The position numbers and the translations under genes were made by a program. A DNA stretch of 36,715 nucleotides, from assembly GCA_049602155.1 (NCBI GenBank), contig JBMYRH010000042.1, positions 1 to 36,715 on the forward strand, in the 5' to 3' direction. Position 1 is the first letter of the stretch; the number at the start of each line of letters is the position of its first letter. This stretch comes from JBMYRH01 sp049602155 (GTDB lineage: Bacteria > Myxococcota_A > UBA9042 > PHBI01 > JBMYRH01). This document shows, piece after piece, positions 16,754 through 25,002 of this stretch. The notes under the pieces are model-generated. The model did no database searches. It saw nothing but the letters and a program-made list of their open reading frames with translations, and was not told where the DNA came from.

Positions 16754-18199
16754 ATGAATCGGCGTGACTTCCTGACGCGCTCGCTGCTGGCGGGCATCGG
16801 CTTGAGCTGGAGTCCTCACGCGCGGGCCAGGGTGCGCCTGCCAGGTCCCCAGGAATCAGGTCCGACCTTGGTCGTGCTCAACCTGCTCGGCGGCCCCGAC
16901 TTCCGGCACATCTTTACACCGCGATACGACCCGTCAGACCTCTACAGTGAGACGTTTTGGCGCGCCAAGGCCCGCTCACACTCCCTCGACCCGGCCGACA
17001 CTGCAGGCCTCGCTGCGCGCGCCGAGAGCTACATCGTGCCCGTCGCACAGGAGCACCAATACTTCGGCATTCACCCTGACTGCGGGTGGCTGGCCGGGAT
17101 GTTCAACCAAGGCCACGTGGCCATCGTGAACAACGTCTACGGCTCCACCAACCGCGATCACGTGCACTCGACCCTCATCCTCGAGAGCGGTAACCCGGAC
17201 AGCGGCCCACGGGACAACCAGCAGAGTGGGTGGGGCGGGCGCCTGGCCCACGCCTGTGACCGCAACATCGTCTCTGTGAGCAATTTCGTGCGCCCCGTGT
17301 GCTACGGCCCCAGCGCGATCAACCCCTTGGGCCATGATAATGCTCGGGTAATCGGCGCCTCTGACTCACGCAATATGGGCCTCTATGAGTTCAACGGCGG
17401 CCTCTACGAGTTCGAGACTGGCCGCTCGGACTGGCAATCCGACCGTCGCGGCTACATGTCACGTGCGCTCACGAGCTACTACGCCGCCAAATCCGGGACC
17501 TTGCCGATAGACTCCCCGTACCGCCACCTGCTGCAAAGTGAAGCGTCCCTGCGCACCTTTGGGGCTCGCATGAAGGACCTGCTCAACGCGTCCCTCGAGG
17601 CCTCGGAGCTGCCCGAGGCCCTCGTCGGGCTATACGGCGAGACCTCGCCGACGCGCCTCAACAGCCTCCCTTTTGGGCTACAGGTTCGGAACATCTACGA
17701 CATCCTGAACGCGCGCGAAGTCCTCGAAGCGAACGTCATCAGCGCCGAGTACGGTGGCTGGGATCACCACCGGACGATGCGCGAGCTTATCGAGCCCGCG
17801 CTCGAGGACATCTTCGGCTCTCAACGAGGCCTGGACACGCTCTACAGTGCGCTCCCCGCAGAGACCACAGAGGATCTCATCCTGGTGGTCTATGGCGAGT
17901 TCGGACGGCAGCTCGTGGCCAACGGCGATGAAGGCGTCGACCATGGGGTCGGCAACAGCATGCTGGTCATCGGCGAGCGCGTCCGCGGCGGGGTCTACGG
18001 CGACATGTTCCCGCTGCGGGAAGTGACCGAAGGGGCGTATGACGAGCCCGGGGCAGATATCGAGGGGTTGACCGCCTTCCACCAGGTCTTGGGCCGCGTC
18101 TGCGAGCACATGAAGCCCGGGAGCGCGGAGGACGTGCTCCCCGGCTGGTCGACGAGCGCCTTGGAGCTTGGACTCGACCTCGATCAGCTCTTCGGCTGA
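16754..18199 (+). CDS. Tat-exported DUF1501 protein
   Basis: A 481-residue protein beginning immediately after the DUF1800 stop. The N-terminus, NRRDFLTRSLLAGIG, is a twin-arginine signal ending near HARA, so export of a folded protein is expected. DUF1501 hallmarks follow in order: VVLNLLGGPDFRH; HPDCGWLAGMFNQGHVAIVNN; RDHVHST; GWDHH; and near the C-terminus LVVYGEFGRQ, DHGVGNSMLVIG and GGVYGD. The His/Asp-rich motifs and fold relate this family to the alkaline phosphatase/sulfatase superfamily, suggesting a metal-dependent hydrolase, but no activity is established. It probably works with its DUF1800 partner in the periplasm or on the surface. Confidence 0.92.
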   Translation: MNRRDFLTRSLLAGIGLSWSPHARARVRLPGPQESGPTLVVLNLLGGPDFRHIFTPRYDPSDLYSETFWRAKARSHSLDPADTAGLAARAESYIVPVAQEHQYFGIHPDCGWLAGMFNQGHVAIVNNVYGSTNRDHVHSTLILESGNPDSGPRDNQQSGWGGRLAHACDRNIVSVSNFVRPVCYGPSAINPLGHDNARVIGASDSRNMGLYEFNGGLYEFETGRSDWQSDRRGYMSRALTSYYAAKSGTLPIDSPYRHLLQSEASLRTFGARMKDLLNASLEASELPEALVGLYGETSPTRLNSLPFGLQVRNIYDILNAREVLEANVISAEYGGWDHHRTMRELIEPALEDIFGSQRGLDTLYSALPAETTEDLILVVYGEFGRQLVANGDEGVDHGVGNSMLVIGERVRGGVYGDMFPLREVTEGAYDEPGADIEGLTAFHQVLGRVCEHMKPGSAEDVLPGWSTSALELGLDLDQLFG

Positions 18200-18265
18200 A
18201 CCCTCCACCTGAAGCCCGAATCGTGTAGTCTACCGCCCTATCACGACAGCTCAGGGGGCTGCGTC

Positions 18266-21200
18266 ATGCAACGTGTCATGTGGATCTTCTCGATGCTGCT
18301 TTTACTCCTCGCTGCGTGCAGTGACGACGCCGCCGTCATGCCCCCTGACAGCAGCGAGGGCCCCACGAACGACGCCGTGCAGGCGACGCAGACGTCAGAC
18401 ATCGGCTCGGTGGTGGACACCACGGCGGGTGAGGACGCCGCCGTCACGACCGACGACGCAGACGTGATGGAGCCTGCCCCGGAAGACGTCGTCGAGCCTC
18501 CCCCGGAGGACGTCGTCGAGCCTCCCCCGGAGGACGTCGTCGAGCCCGGCCCTGAGGACATCGTCGCCCCCGAGGACGTCGTCGAGCCGGAGGATACCCC
18601 CCAGCCGCCGGCCGCAGATGCCGCCGCCGACACCGATGCGTCAGACACGTCCCAAGATCCTCTGGCGGGCTGCAGCGATGACCTCATCGCGCCCCTAGCG
18701 TGGTTCTCCACAGAAGCACCGGAGGACCTCATGGGCAGCTTGGAGTTCGGGCAGACCCACGTCACGGCCGCCGACGAGACGCGGCTGGCGCCCCGCGTCA
18801 CGTCGGAGCGCGAGACGCTCTTGCTCTTCACCCCAGAAGGCACGCTCGACCCCTCAGTCGACTTTCGTATCGCTGCCCTGGCTCAAGGGGAGCTGCTCGG
18901 CGTCATCCGGATGAACCCGCCGAGCGCCCTCCCCGAGTCCTTAGAGCAAGGCCTGACGCTCACCCCGCTAGATCCCTACAGCACCGCCGCTTGGAGCGCG
19001 ACGCTGCCGTGGCCTTGGATGGCAGAGGGCGTCACGCTCCGCTTGGGGGTCATGACCGGAGGGGTGCTCCGCACCCTAGACCACACGCTCCTGGGGCTGG
19101 GCTCTCCTCATCGATTCACGCTGACGCGCACGCACATGGTGCTCTTCGGCGAACCCGACTTCCCCATCATCCCTCCACAACCCGCGACCAAGGTCGCGCT
19201 CGACATGGCGCCATGGGTGCCGGGGGCTGAGCTGAGGTGGGTCGACACCTCACCCTGGCGGCTCGACAAGCTCGTGGTCAACACCGCTGAGGGGCCACGC
19301 TGGGCCCACTCGGAGGACGAGCGTCTGAGCATCACGACAGATGACACACGCTGGAACATCATCAAGCATCAAGGCGCCTTGCGCCTAAGCCTCGCCAACA
19401 CGGGTCGAGGTCTCAGGATGACTGCTCCGTCAGAGGGTGACAGCTCCCCGTACAGCTTCGGGACCTCCATGGTTCAGGGCTGGGTCCGCCTTGGGGACGG
19501 CACCTACGTCGACGTCAACAACGCCGGCCTCGCCGCCGGGTGGACCGGCTGGTCTGGGATGTGGCTCAACGAGTGCGGCAACGGCTTCATCCACGAGGTC
19601 GGGCACACCTTCACGCTGCTTCACTTCACAGAGGGGACCGCCGGAGGCTGGGGCATCGCTGACGAGTATCCTCAAGACGGAACGAACCTCGCCAGCCACC
19701 CCTGGGGCTACGACACAGCGCGACAAAAATTTCGCACCTGGTACCGAGTCGATGCGGGTGGCCCCGTCACGCAAGACGGTGCGCTCGTCGGCAAACGAGA
19801 CCCGATGAACGGAGGGGAAGCAGCGAGCGCCTTGAGTTGCTACCCCCAATACACGGCCTACCAAATGAAGCGCTCTCAGGCGTGGCTTCAAGACAGCCCA
19901 ACCCTGCGCCTGACCGAAGGCGTGCCCACCGTCTCACGATGGGATCCCGCGCTGAGTCACTACGTCGTAGAGCCTCCAGCGAGCAACAACCAGGCGCCCA
20001 TCGCCATCGACGGCCCGGTCGTGACCCTCATCGGGACCCTCGGCAACCTCGATGAAGTCTGTCAGACCTATCCACCTATCTTCACACCGGAGGGGAACGC
20101 CTTCGCGCTCCCCGACCCTGCTGACCCGGACCTCCACAGCGCGTACCTCGGCGGACAGTGGTTCCTCGAGATCACCTACGCCGACCAGAGCCAAGAGCGC
20201 GCGTTGATCGCCAAAGGTGCCATCGCCGCCGATGACACCTCCTTGGCGCTCTACGCGGTCAACTTGGACATGACCCGTGATCCACAGACTGTGACCCTTC
20301 ATCGAAGCCCCACGGCTTACCCGGACGTCGACGTCGCTGGAGCTGAGCTCGTCCACACGCGGCAAATCAGCCCGTCGGCGGACGCGGCGATGCCGGTGCT
20401 CCGGAGCGGCTATGGGCAGCTCGCCAACCACGAAATGCGCCTGAATCATCGGTGCGATCCGGGGGTGAACTGCGAGGCTCGAACCGCCATCTCGTCTTTC
20501 CCGGTCGCCGACGCTGCCCTGAGCTTCGTACCCAGTGAAGGCCAGGGAGACACACTCCTCTGCGCGGAGGTCGATGGTGTCAGCACGTGGTCCATCCCAG
20601 TGATCTCCGATGACGGGGAGACCGTCACCTTGACCGTCCACGCGCAGCGCGAGGTGAGCGCCGCCCCACATCAGCTCCGGGTGCCCGCGCACGATGCGAC
20701 CCCTTGGATCGCGGCTCCGAACCTGCGCCAGAGCCTGCGGGTCTGGCTCCCCTACTCTGCCAACGCAGGTTTAGCGCAAGGGAACTACGAGAGCGCCGAG
20801 ACCTTTGACATCGACGTCCTGCGGGACGGCGAGGTGTGGAAGACGCTGCCGATCCGTGTCTCATTGACGGTGCATGAGGTGGAGACTGTCGACATCCCGC
20901 CGACCTACACGAGCGCTGGCGTCAGCATCCCAGAGGGGGATCCGTCTTCGTCTATCTACTACCTCTTCGAGGACCCCGACATCGGCCCCTCCACCAGCAA
21001 GTGGTGGGGAGATGACACGGGCAACCTCGTGACGGTCCCCGTCCAAGACGCGGAGACGGGCGTGATGACCACCCTCTCGCTCCGCGCTCATAAAGTGGCC
21101 TGCGGGAGCTGGTGGGAGATCAACACCGGCCAGTCCGCCGATTGGGGCTGCAGTCATGCCGTGAACCTCGCCCTGGAGCCCGGAGCCAACGATGCCCTCA

Positions 21201-21328
21201 TCAGTGGCCACACCTATCAGAGCCCAGGCTCACACCCCGTCGTCATCAAGGGCATCCGGTGGCACGAGCCCAACGCGGGCCAGGTCCTAAAGACCCTGGC
21301 CCTGAGCATCCGTCACACCGCCCCGTGA
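18266..21328 (+). CDS. M66-family (StcE/dictomallein-like) metallopeptidase lipoprotein
   Basis: A 1020-residue lipoprotein: signal ending LLAAC (Cys18), acidic tether to about residue 130 with PPPEDVVE repeats, then an N-terminal beta-rich region and the peptidase domain. The catalytic motif HEVGHTFTLLH gives zinc ligands His443, His447 and His453 and catalytic Glu444. Context typical of M66 follows: WGWD-like HPWGYDTARQKF, then RDPMNGGEAASALSCYPQYTAYQMK. StcE and relatives cleave mucin-type O-glycoproteins. Here the metzincin Gly of HExxHxxGxxH is Thr450, a departure from the family. The C-terminal 450 residues contain further beta domains. AGGGGG at 18253-18258 is the ribosome site, and GTGTAGTCT at 18223-18231 may hold the -10. 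Substrate is inference. Confidence 0.87.
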   Translation: MQRVMWIFSMLLLLLAACSDDAAVMPPDSSEGPTNDAVQATQTSDIGSVVDTTAGEDAAVTTDDADVMEPAPEDVVEPPPEDVVEPPPEDVVEPGPEDIVAPEDVVEPEDTPQPPAADAAADTDASDTSQDPLAGCSDDLIAPLAWFSTEAPEDLMGSLEFGQTHVTAADETRLAPRVTSERETLLLFTPEGTLDPSVDFRIAALAQGELLGVIRMNPPSALPESLEQGLTLTPLDPYSTAAWSATLPWPWMAEGVTLRLGVMTGGVLRTLDHTLLGLGSPHRFTLTRTHMVLFGEPDFPIIPPQPATKVALDMAPWVPGAELRWVDTSPWRLDKLVVNTAEGPRWAHSEDERLSITTDDTRWNIIKHQGALRLSLANTGRGLRMTAPSEGDSSPYSFGTSMVQGWVRLGDGTYVDVNNAGLAAGWTGWSGMWLNECGNGFIHEVGHTFTLLHFTEGTAGGWGIADEYPQDGTNLASHPWGYDTARQKFRTWYRVDAGGPVTQDGALVGKRDPMNGGEAASALSCYPQYTAYQMKRSQAWLQDSPTLRLTEGVPTVSRWDPALSHYVVEPPASNNQAPIAIDGPVVTLIGTLGNLDEVCQTYPPIFTPEGNAFALPDPADPDLHSAYLGGQWFLEITYADQSQERALIAKGAIAADDTSLALYAVNLDMTRDPQTVTLHRSPTAYPDVDVAGAELVHTRQISPSADAAMPVLRSGYGQLANHEMRLNHRCDPGVNCEARTAISSFPVADAALSFVPSEGQGDTLLCAEVDGVSTWSIPVISDDGETVTLTVHAQREVSAAPHQLRVPAHDATPWIAAPNLRQSLRVWLPYSANAGLAQGNYESAETFDIDVLRDGEVWKTLPIRVSLTVHEVETVDIPPTYTSAGVSIPEGDPSSSIYYLFEDPDIGPSTSKWWGDDTGNLVTVPVQDAETGVMTTLSLRAHKVACGSWWEINTGQSADWGCSHAVNLALEPGANDALISGHTYQSPGSHPVVIKGIRWHEPNAGQVLKTLALSIRHTAP
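18470..18565 (+). repeat. 24-bp tandem repeat encoding PPPEDVVE-type tether
   Basis: Four units begin at 18470, 18494, 18518 and 18542. Units two and three are identical and the outer two diverge. They extend the lipoprotein tether of the M66 protein and could vary in number by slippage. Confidence 0.8.
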
Positions 21329-21422
21329 GCGTCGCCCAAGGTGCGTTTGTGACCGGTTTGACGCACAATACCCCTTAGCTGGGCCTCGTATGTGCGCCCT
21401 CTAAGGCTCTCAGGGGGGCGTA

Positions 21423-21926
21423 ATGCGCGCAATATGCTGGATGGTTGTGCTGACGGTCTTGGTCTCAGGCTGCGTCTCTCAGGAGTACAGTCAGTGCCCG
21501 GCGCCAGACGATCACCTCGAGATCGCCTACAAAGCCAAGAACCCAGCCCACCCCTTTAGTCACCCCTTCTGCGTGGTCTGCAATGCGGACCTTGCAGAGA
21601 CCGAATACAATGCCTGGGCCCAAGAGATGGGGGGCACAGGGGCCATCGCAGAAGAGGACCTCAACACCGTGCATCCATGCCTCTACGTCTACGGCGACGG
21701 CACAGACATCAAGGACCTCGAGACATGCGTGTCGCTAGTCTGTGATGGCGGAGCGAGTTACGCCGACATGGTCGGGAAAGGCCAAAGCAACATCGACGTC
21801 AAGCCGCTCATCTTTGGGGCGGGTGCAATCACCTCTGAGTGGCTGGTCAGCCAAGACACAGGCCTCTCTCTCCCGATGCCCGTTGAGCAGATGTCTCCGT
21901 CCGCCTCCGAGGGCGCCCAGCCCTGA
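21423..21926 (+). CDS. Small lipoprotein with conserved-looking Cys pairs
   Basis: A 167-residue product with a lipoprotein signal ending LVSGC (Cys17) and a strong GGGGGG ribosome site just upstream. The mature part has six further Cys: Cys25, a CVVC pair, one in HPCLYVYG, and two in CVSLVCDGG. A redox-active or metal-binding CxxC in the envelope is possible. No family is recognised. Upstream, GTGCGT (21341-21346) and ACGCAC (21361-21366) form a 6-bp inverted repeat that might end the M66 transcript. It is convergent with the repeat lipoprotein gene. Confidence 0.75.
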   Translation: MRAICWMVVLTVLVSGCVSQEYSQCPAPDDHLEIAYKAKNPAHPFSHPFCVVCNADLAETEYNAWAQEMGGTGAIAEEDLNTVHPCLYVYGDGTDIKDLETCVSLVCDGGASYADMVGKGQSNIDVKPLIFGAGAITSEWLVSQDTGLSLPMPVEQMSPSASEGAQP

Positions 21927-21960
21927 CAGCAGCCGCTCACCCGGTCCCTCCATGAGCCAT

Positions 21961-21982
21961 AAAAAAAGGCACACGAGGCGCC
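21961..21982 (-). terminator. Intrinsic terminator of the two-repeat lipoprotein gene
   Basis: Read on the minus strand, GGCGC-CTCGT-GTGCC forms a 5-bp stem (one G-U pair) followed by seven T at 21967-21961. It lies about 90 nt after the stop at 22070. A second, larger GC-rich hairpin lies just before it (about 21990-22022). Confidence 0.55.
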
Positions 21983-22069
21983 GGCCCCCCCTCCCCTCGC
22001 GTGTGACAGCGTGAGGGGGAGGTTGTGCGCTCTGTGTGCCTCTTGGGTCTCGCCCGAAAGCGGACCGCC

Positions 22070-24250
22070 CTAGAAGGCGATCATCCAGTCATCGACCATG
22101 ATCGACGCTGTCCCGACTGCATCGAAGTCACCCTGGTCGTAGAACCGGAGGTAACCGCGGACCTGAATGGCGTCTGCCGGCACCTCGCGGGTGATCGACA
22201 GCTGCGTCCAGTCTGCAGAGTCCTCGGAGTAATCCGAGTACTTGGCGTTGTCGCCCACCTCTTTCTCGCCATCGTAGAACTTGAGCACGAGGCGCCCGCG
22301 GAGGTTGGGCTCGTTATCGAGCAACCACACGCTGAAGGTCGCGCTGGTGGCGCCATCGAGGGACATGTACCAGCTCTGGGCCATCTCAGGGTTCGCGTCC
22401 GTGGTGACCGTCGCCTTGGCGGCGCTTGCACCCGCATAGACCACCTCGGTCTCCTGAGTGATGCTCAGGCCGTCGGCTGCGGAGGTCTTCACGAAATTCA
22501 ACGGCGGGTCGCTCTCGGTCCAGTCCTCGAAGTCCCAGTTGTAGTCGACGGAGAGGCAGTCCGTCGTGTCTACGACGGTGACGTGAGTCTCGGCCTCGAA
22601 GACCTTGATCTGGTGCACACCGCTGTACTCGGTGATGACGCCCTGGCTGATGTCGAGCACTGCACCCTCACACACCTGGACGGTGCCCGAGAGGTAGACC
22701 TGTACATCGGTGGCTGTCCCGTAGCTGACCTTGAGGGTGTCACCCTCGACGTCGGTCACGGTCACCCCGGCGACCTTCACCAAGCTGCTCTCGGTCTCCT
22801 CAGTCGGCAGGATCCCCTCGGAGAGATCGGTGTAGTACGTATCCAAGCTCGTCGTGCCAGTGACCGTCGGAGCGCCCGAGGCGAGCACCTCTTGGTGGCC
22901 GTTGAAGGAGCCGTACTCGGTGACGGGGATGCTGAGCACATCACCGACCTGAGGCGCGGTGTAGGGCCAGTTGTTGTCGTCATCGAACTGCATACCGACG
23001 TAGATGTTCGTCGCGTCACCACCGGCCTCTTGGACGTAGTAGCCATTGTAGTAGACGATCGTGACGGCGACGTCACAGAGGGTCATATCGACGGGGCCCT
23101 CTTCGGAGGCGGCCAGCTCGGCGATGGTGTTGCAGCCATCAGCAGGCGGATCGACGGGGGGGTCGACCGGATCGACCACCTCGCCACCAAGATCGACCAT
23201 CCAGTCGTCGATGATCATGGACGCGGTGCCCACGGTGTCGAAGTCAGCTGTGTCATAGAGTCGCACGTAGCCGCGGACCTGCGTGGCCTCGGCCGGGACC
23301 TCTCGAGTCACCGACAACTGGACCCACTCCTCGGAGTCCGTGGAGTAGGATGAGTACTTGGCGTTATCACCAACCTCTTGCTGACCATCGTAGAACTTGA
23401 GCACGAGGCGTGTCTTCAGGTTCGGGTCGTTGTCGAGGAGCCAGAGGCTGAAGGTGACCGACGTCGCGTCATTGAGGTCCATGTACCAGACCTGAGCCAG
23501 CTCGGGGTTGGCGTCGGTGGTGACCGTGAGCTTCGCGGCGCTGCCGCCACCGTGGACGTTGTCCATCTCCTGGGTGATCTCGAAGCCGTCGAGGCCGTCG
23601 GTCTTCACGAAGCCGATCGGCGGGTCGGACTGACTCCAGTCCTCGAAGTCCCAGTTGTAGTCGACCGCCAAGCAGTCGGTGGTGTCGACGACCGTGACGT
23701 TCGTCTCGGCCTCGAAGACCTTGACCTGATGCACACCGCTGTACTCGGTGATGACGCCATGAGCGATGTCGATCACCGCGCCCTCACACACCTGGACGGT
23801 GCCCGAAAGGTAGACCTGAACGTCAGTCGCCGTGCCGTAGCTCACCGTCAGGGTGTCGCCGTTGACCGTGTTGACGGTCACGCCGCTCGCCTTGACCAGG
23901 CGGCTCTCGAGCTCCTCGGCGGGGGCTGTCCCCTCGGAGAGGTCCAGGTAGTAAGCCTCTAAGCTCGTCGTGCCGGTGACCGTCGGCGCACCGGAGGCGA
24001 GCACCTCTTGGTGGCCGTTAAATGAGCCGTACTCCGTCACTGGGATCGTGAGGATGTCACCGACCTTGGGGGCTGCGTAAGGCCAGCCGCCCTCGTCGTC
24101 CGTCTGCAGACCGACGTAGATGTTGGTCGCGTCTCCGTCGAGCTCTTGGACGTAGTAGCCGTTGTAGTAGACGACCGTCACGGCGACGTCACAGAGAGTC
24201 ATGTCGACAGGGCCCTCCTCAGCGGCCTGAAGCGTCGCGACCGTGTCGCA
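22070..24250 (-). repeat. Two in-frame direct repeats, period 1116 bp
   Basis: Equivalent Cys codons start at 24250 and 23134, exactly 1116 bp (372 codons) apart, and protein and DNA align along the whole unit. Long DNA stretches are nearly identical, for example around 22860-22920 and 23980-24035. This indicates a recent duplication or gene conversion. Confidence 0.85.
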
Positions 24251-24583
24251 CTCATTCACGGGCTCCGTCACGTCCTCCTCGGGCTCCGTCACGTCCTCCT
24301 CGGGCTCCGTCACGTCCTCCTCAGGCTCCGTCACGTCCTCCTCAGGCTCCGTCACGTCCTCCTCGGGGCCCGTGACATCATCCTTATCTGCGGTGTCTAC
24401 CTCGATCGTCGTGTCGTCCTCAGGGACGATGACGTCCTCTTCAGGGGCTACCACATCATCCTCGGTCACCGAGTCGGCGCCGATGGTGTTGTCGGGGATG
24501 TTCGTCGTCGTCGTGTCGCCACAGGCGGTCGCCAGGAGCGTGCACACGGCGAGTAAGGTCACGGAGCGTGTCTTGAGATTCAT
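22070..24583 (-). CDS. Lipoprotein of two tandem 372-aa OB-like/jelly-roll units
   Basis: An 837-residue lipoprotein, signal ending LLATAC (Cys21). ATG at 24583 is chosen over upstream in-frame starts because the signal peptide begins there and AAGAGG lies upstream. Residues about 22-110 are an acidic tether with EEDVTEP repeats. Two copies of a 372-residue unit follow. The first half of each unit (CDVAVTVVYYNGYYVQE, ATNIYVG, GSFNGHQEV) looks like the OB-like domain found in secreted nucleases and DUF5689-type proteins. The second half (YNWDFEDW, AKLTVTTD, WYMDL, VRGYVRLYD, IDDWM) looks like a carbohydrate-binding jelly roll. No catalytic domain is present, so it is probably a surface binding protein. 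Domain names are inference from motif patterns. Confidence 0.85.
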   Translation of the reverse strand: MNLKTRSVTLLAVCTLLATACGDTTTTNIPDNTIGADSVTEDDVVAPEEDVIVPEDDTTIEVDTADKDDVTGPEEDVTEPEEDVTEPEEDVTEPEEDVTEPEEDVTEPVNECDTVATLQAAEEGPVDMTLCDVAVTVVYYNGYYVQELDGDATNIYVGLQTDDEGGWPYAAPKVGDILTIPVTEYGSFNGHQEVLASGAPTVTGTTSLEAYYLDLSEGTAPAEELESRLVKASGVTVNTVNGDTLTVSYGTATDVQVYLSGTVQVCEGAVIDIAHGVITEYSGVHQVKVFEAETNVTVVDTTDCLAVDYNWDFEDWSQSDPPIGFVKTDGLDGFEITQEMDNVHGGGSAAKLTVTTDANPELAQVWYMDLNDATSVTFSLWLLDNDPNLKTRLVLKFYDGQQEVGDNAKYSSYSTDSEEWVQLSVTREVPAEATQVRGYVRLYDTADFDTVGTASMIIDDWMVDLGGEVVDPVDPPVDPPADGCNTIAELAASEEGPVDMTLCDVAVTIVYYNGYYVQEAGGDATNIYVGMQFDDDNNWPYTAPQVGDVLSIPVTEYGSFNGHQEVLASGAPTVTGTTSLDTYYTDLSEGILPTEETESSLVKVAGVTVTDVEGDTLKVSYGTATDVQVYLSGTVQVCEGAVLDISQGVITEYSGVHQIKVFEAETHVTVVDTTDCLSVDYNWDFEDWTESDPPLNFVKTSAADGLSITQETEVVYAGASAAKATVTTDANPEMAQSWYMSLDGATSATFSVWLLDNEPNLRGRLVLKFYDGEKEVGDNAKYSDYSEDSADWTQLSITREVPADAIQVRGYLRFYDQGDFDAVGTASIMVDDWMIAF
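24261..24365 (-). repeat. 21-bp tandem repeat encoding EEDVTEP, five copies
   Basis: Units begin at 24261, 24282, 24303, 24324 and 24345 with at most one or two base differences. They encode part of the acidic tether of the two-repeat lipoprotein and could change in number by slippage. Confidence 0.85.
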
Positions 24584-25002
24584 GGTCGGTCGGCCTCTTG
24601 ATCCTAACGGCGCCGGGTCACTGCCGACACCGCGAGTGACGCGATACACCCGCGCACTCACTTGTGTTCTTAAAAAATAGGGGCGCCTAATATGCTCTTG
24701 GGCACGGAATGCCAAGAGATAATGCCGAATCCGCCTCGACGGCTTGACGCTCCGACCCCACGCGCAGACTCAGACACACCATCACTGAGGGCTGTAACCG
24801 AGTGACTCGTCGCCTAGACAGCGGCCCTCCTGACCTTGAGTCAGCCGCGCTCCACCGCGCTCCGGTGGCTTTGAGCGCCCCGGATGCTCCCAGATCGCAC
24901 CCGACCTGTGTCGAACGCAGCGGGGACCCACCTCAGAAGAGACGATTCAAAGTGGCCCCTCTCCACGCCCTAATGTCGTGTACTTGGACGAGGTTTGGCG
25001 CG
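24584..25002. other. Noncoding stretch between two minus-strand lipoprotein genes
   Basis: 419 bp with no convincing gene. It holds the promoter listed at 24687-24715 and an AT-rich patch at 24661-24692. On the minus strand, GGGGCCAC (24960-24953) and GTGGGTCCCC (about 24931-24922) could form an imperfect hairpin after the twin-CX3C lipoprotein gene. The rest shows nothing. Confidence 0.5.
24687..24715 (-). promoter_or_regulatory. Promoter of the two-repeat lipoprotein gene
   Basis: On the minus strand, TTGGCA (24715-24710) and TATTAG (24692-24687) are exactly 17 nt apart. They predict a start near 24680 and a leader of about 100 nt. An imperfect dyad, CTTGGCA-TTCCG-TGCCCAAG, overlaps the -35 and could be an operator. 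Confidence 0.5.

Noticed and set aside
22025..23962. Plus-strand frames opposite the two-repeat lipoprotein
   Set aside because: They arise in duplicate because the coding repeat is duplicated, and have no ribosome site or recognisable domain.
24261..24365. Regular short repeats considered as CRISPR
   Set aside because: 21-bp units abut without spacers and encode EEDVTEP in frame; no cas genes are present.
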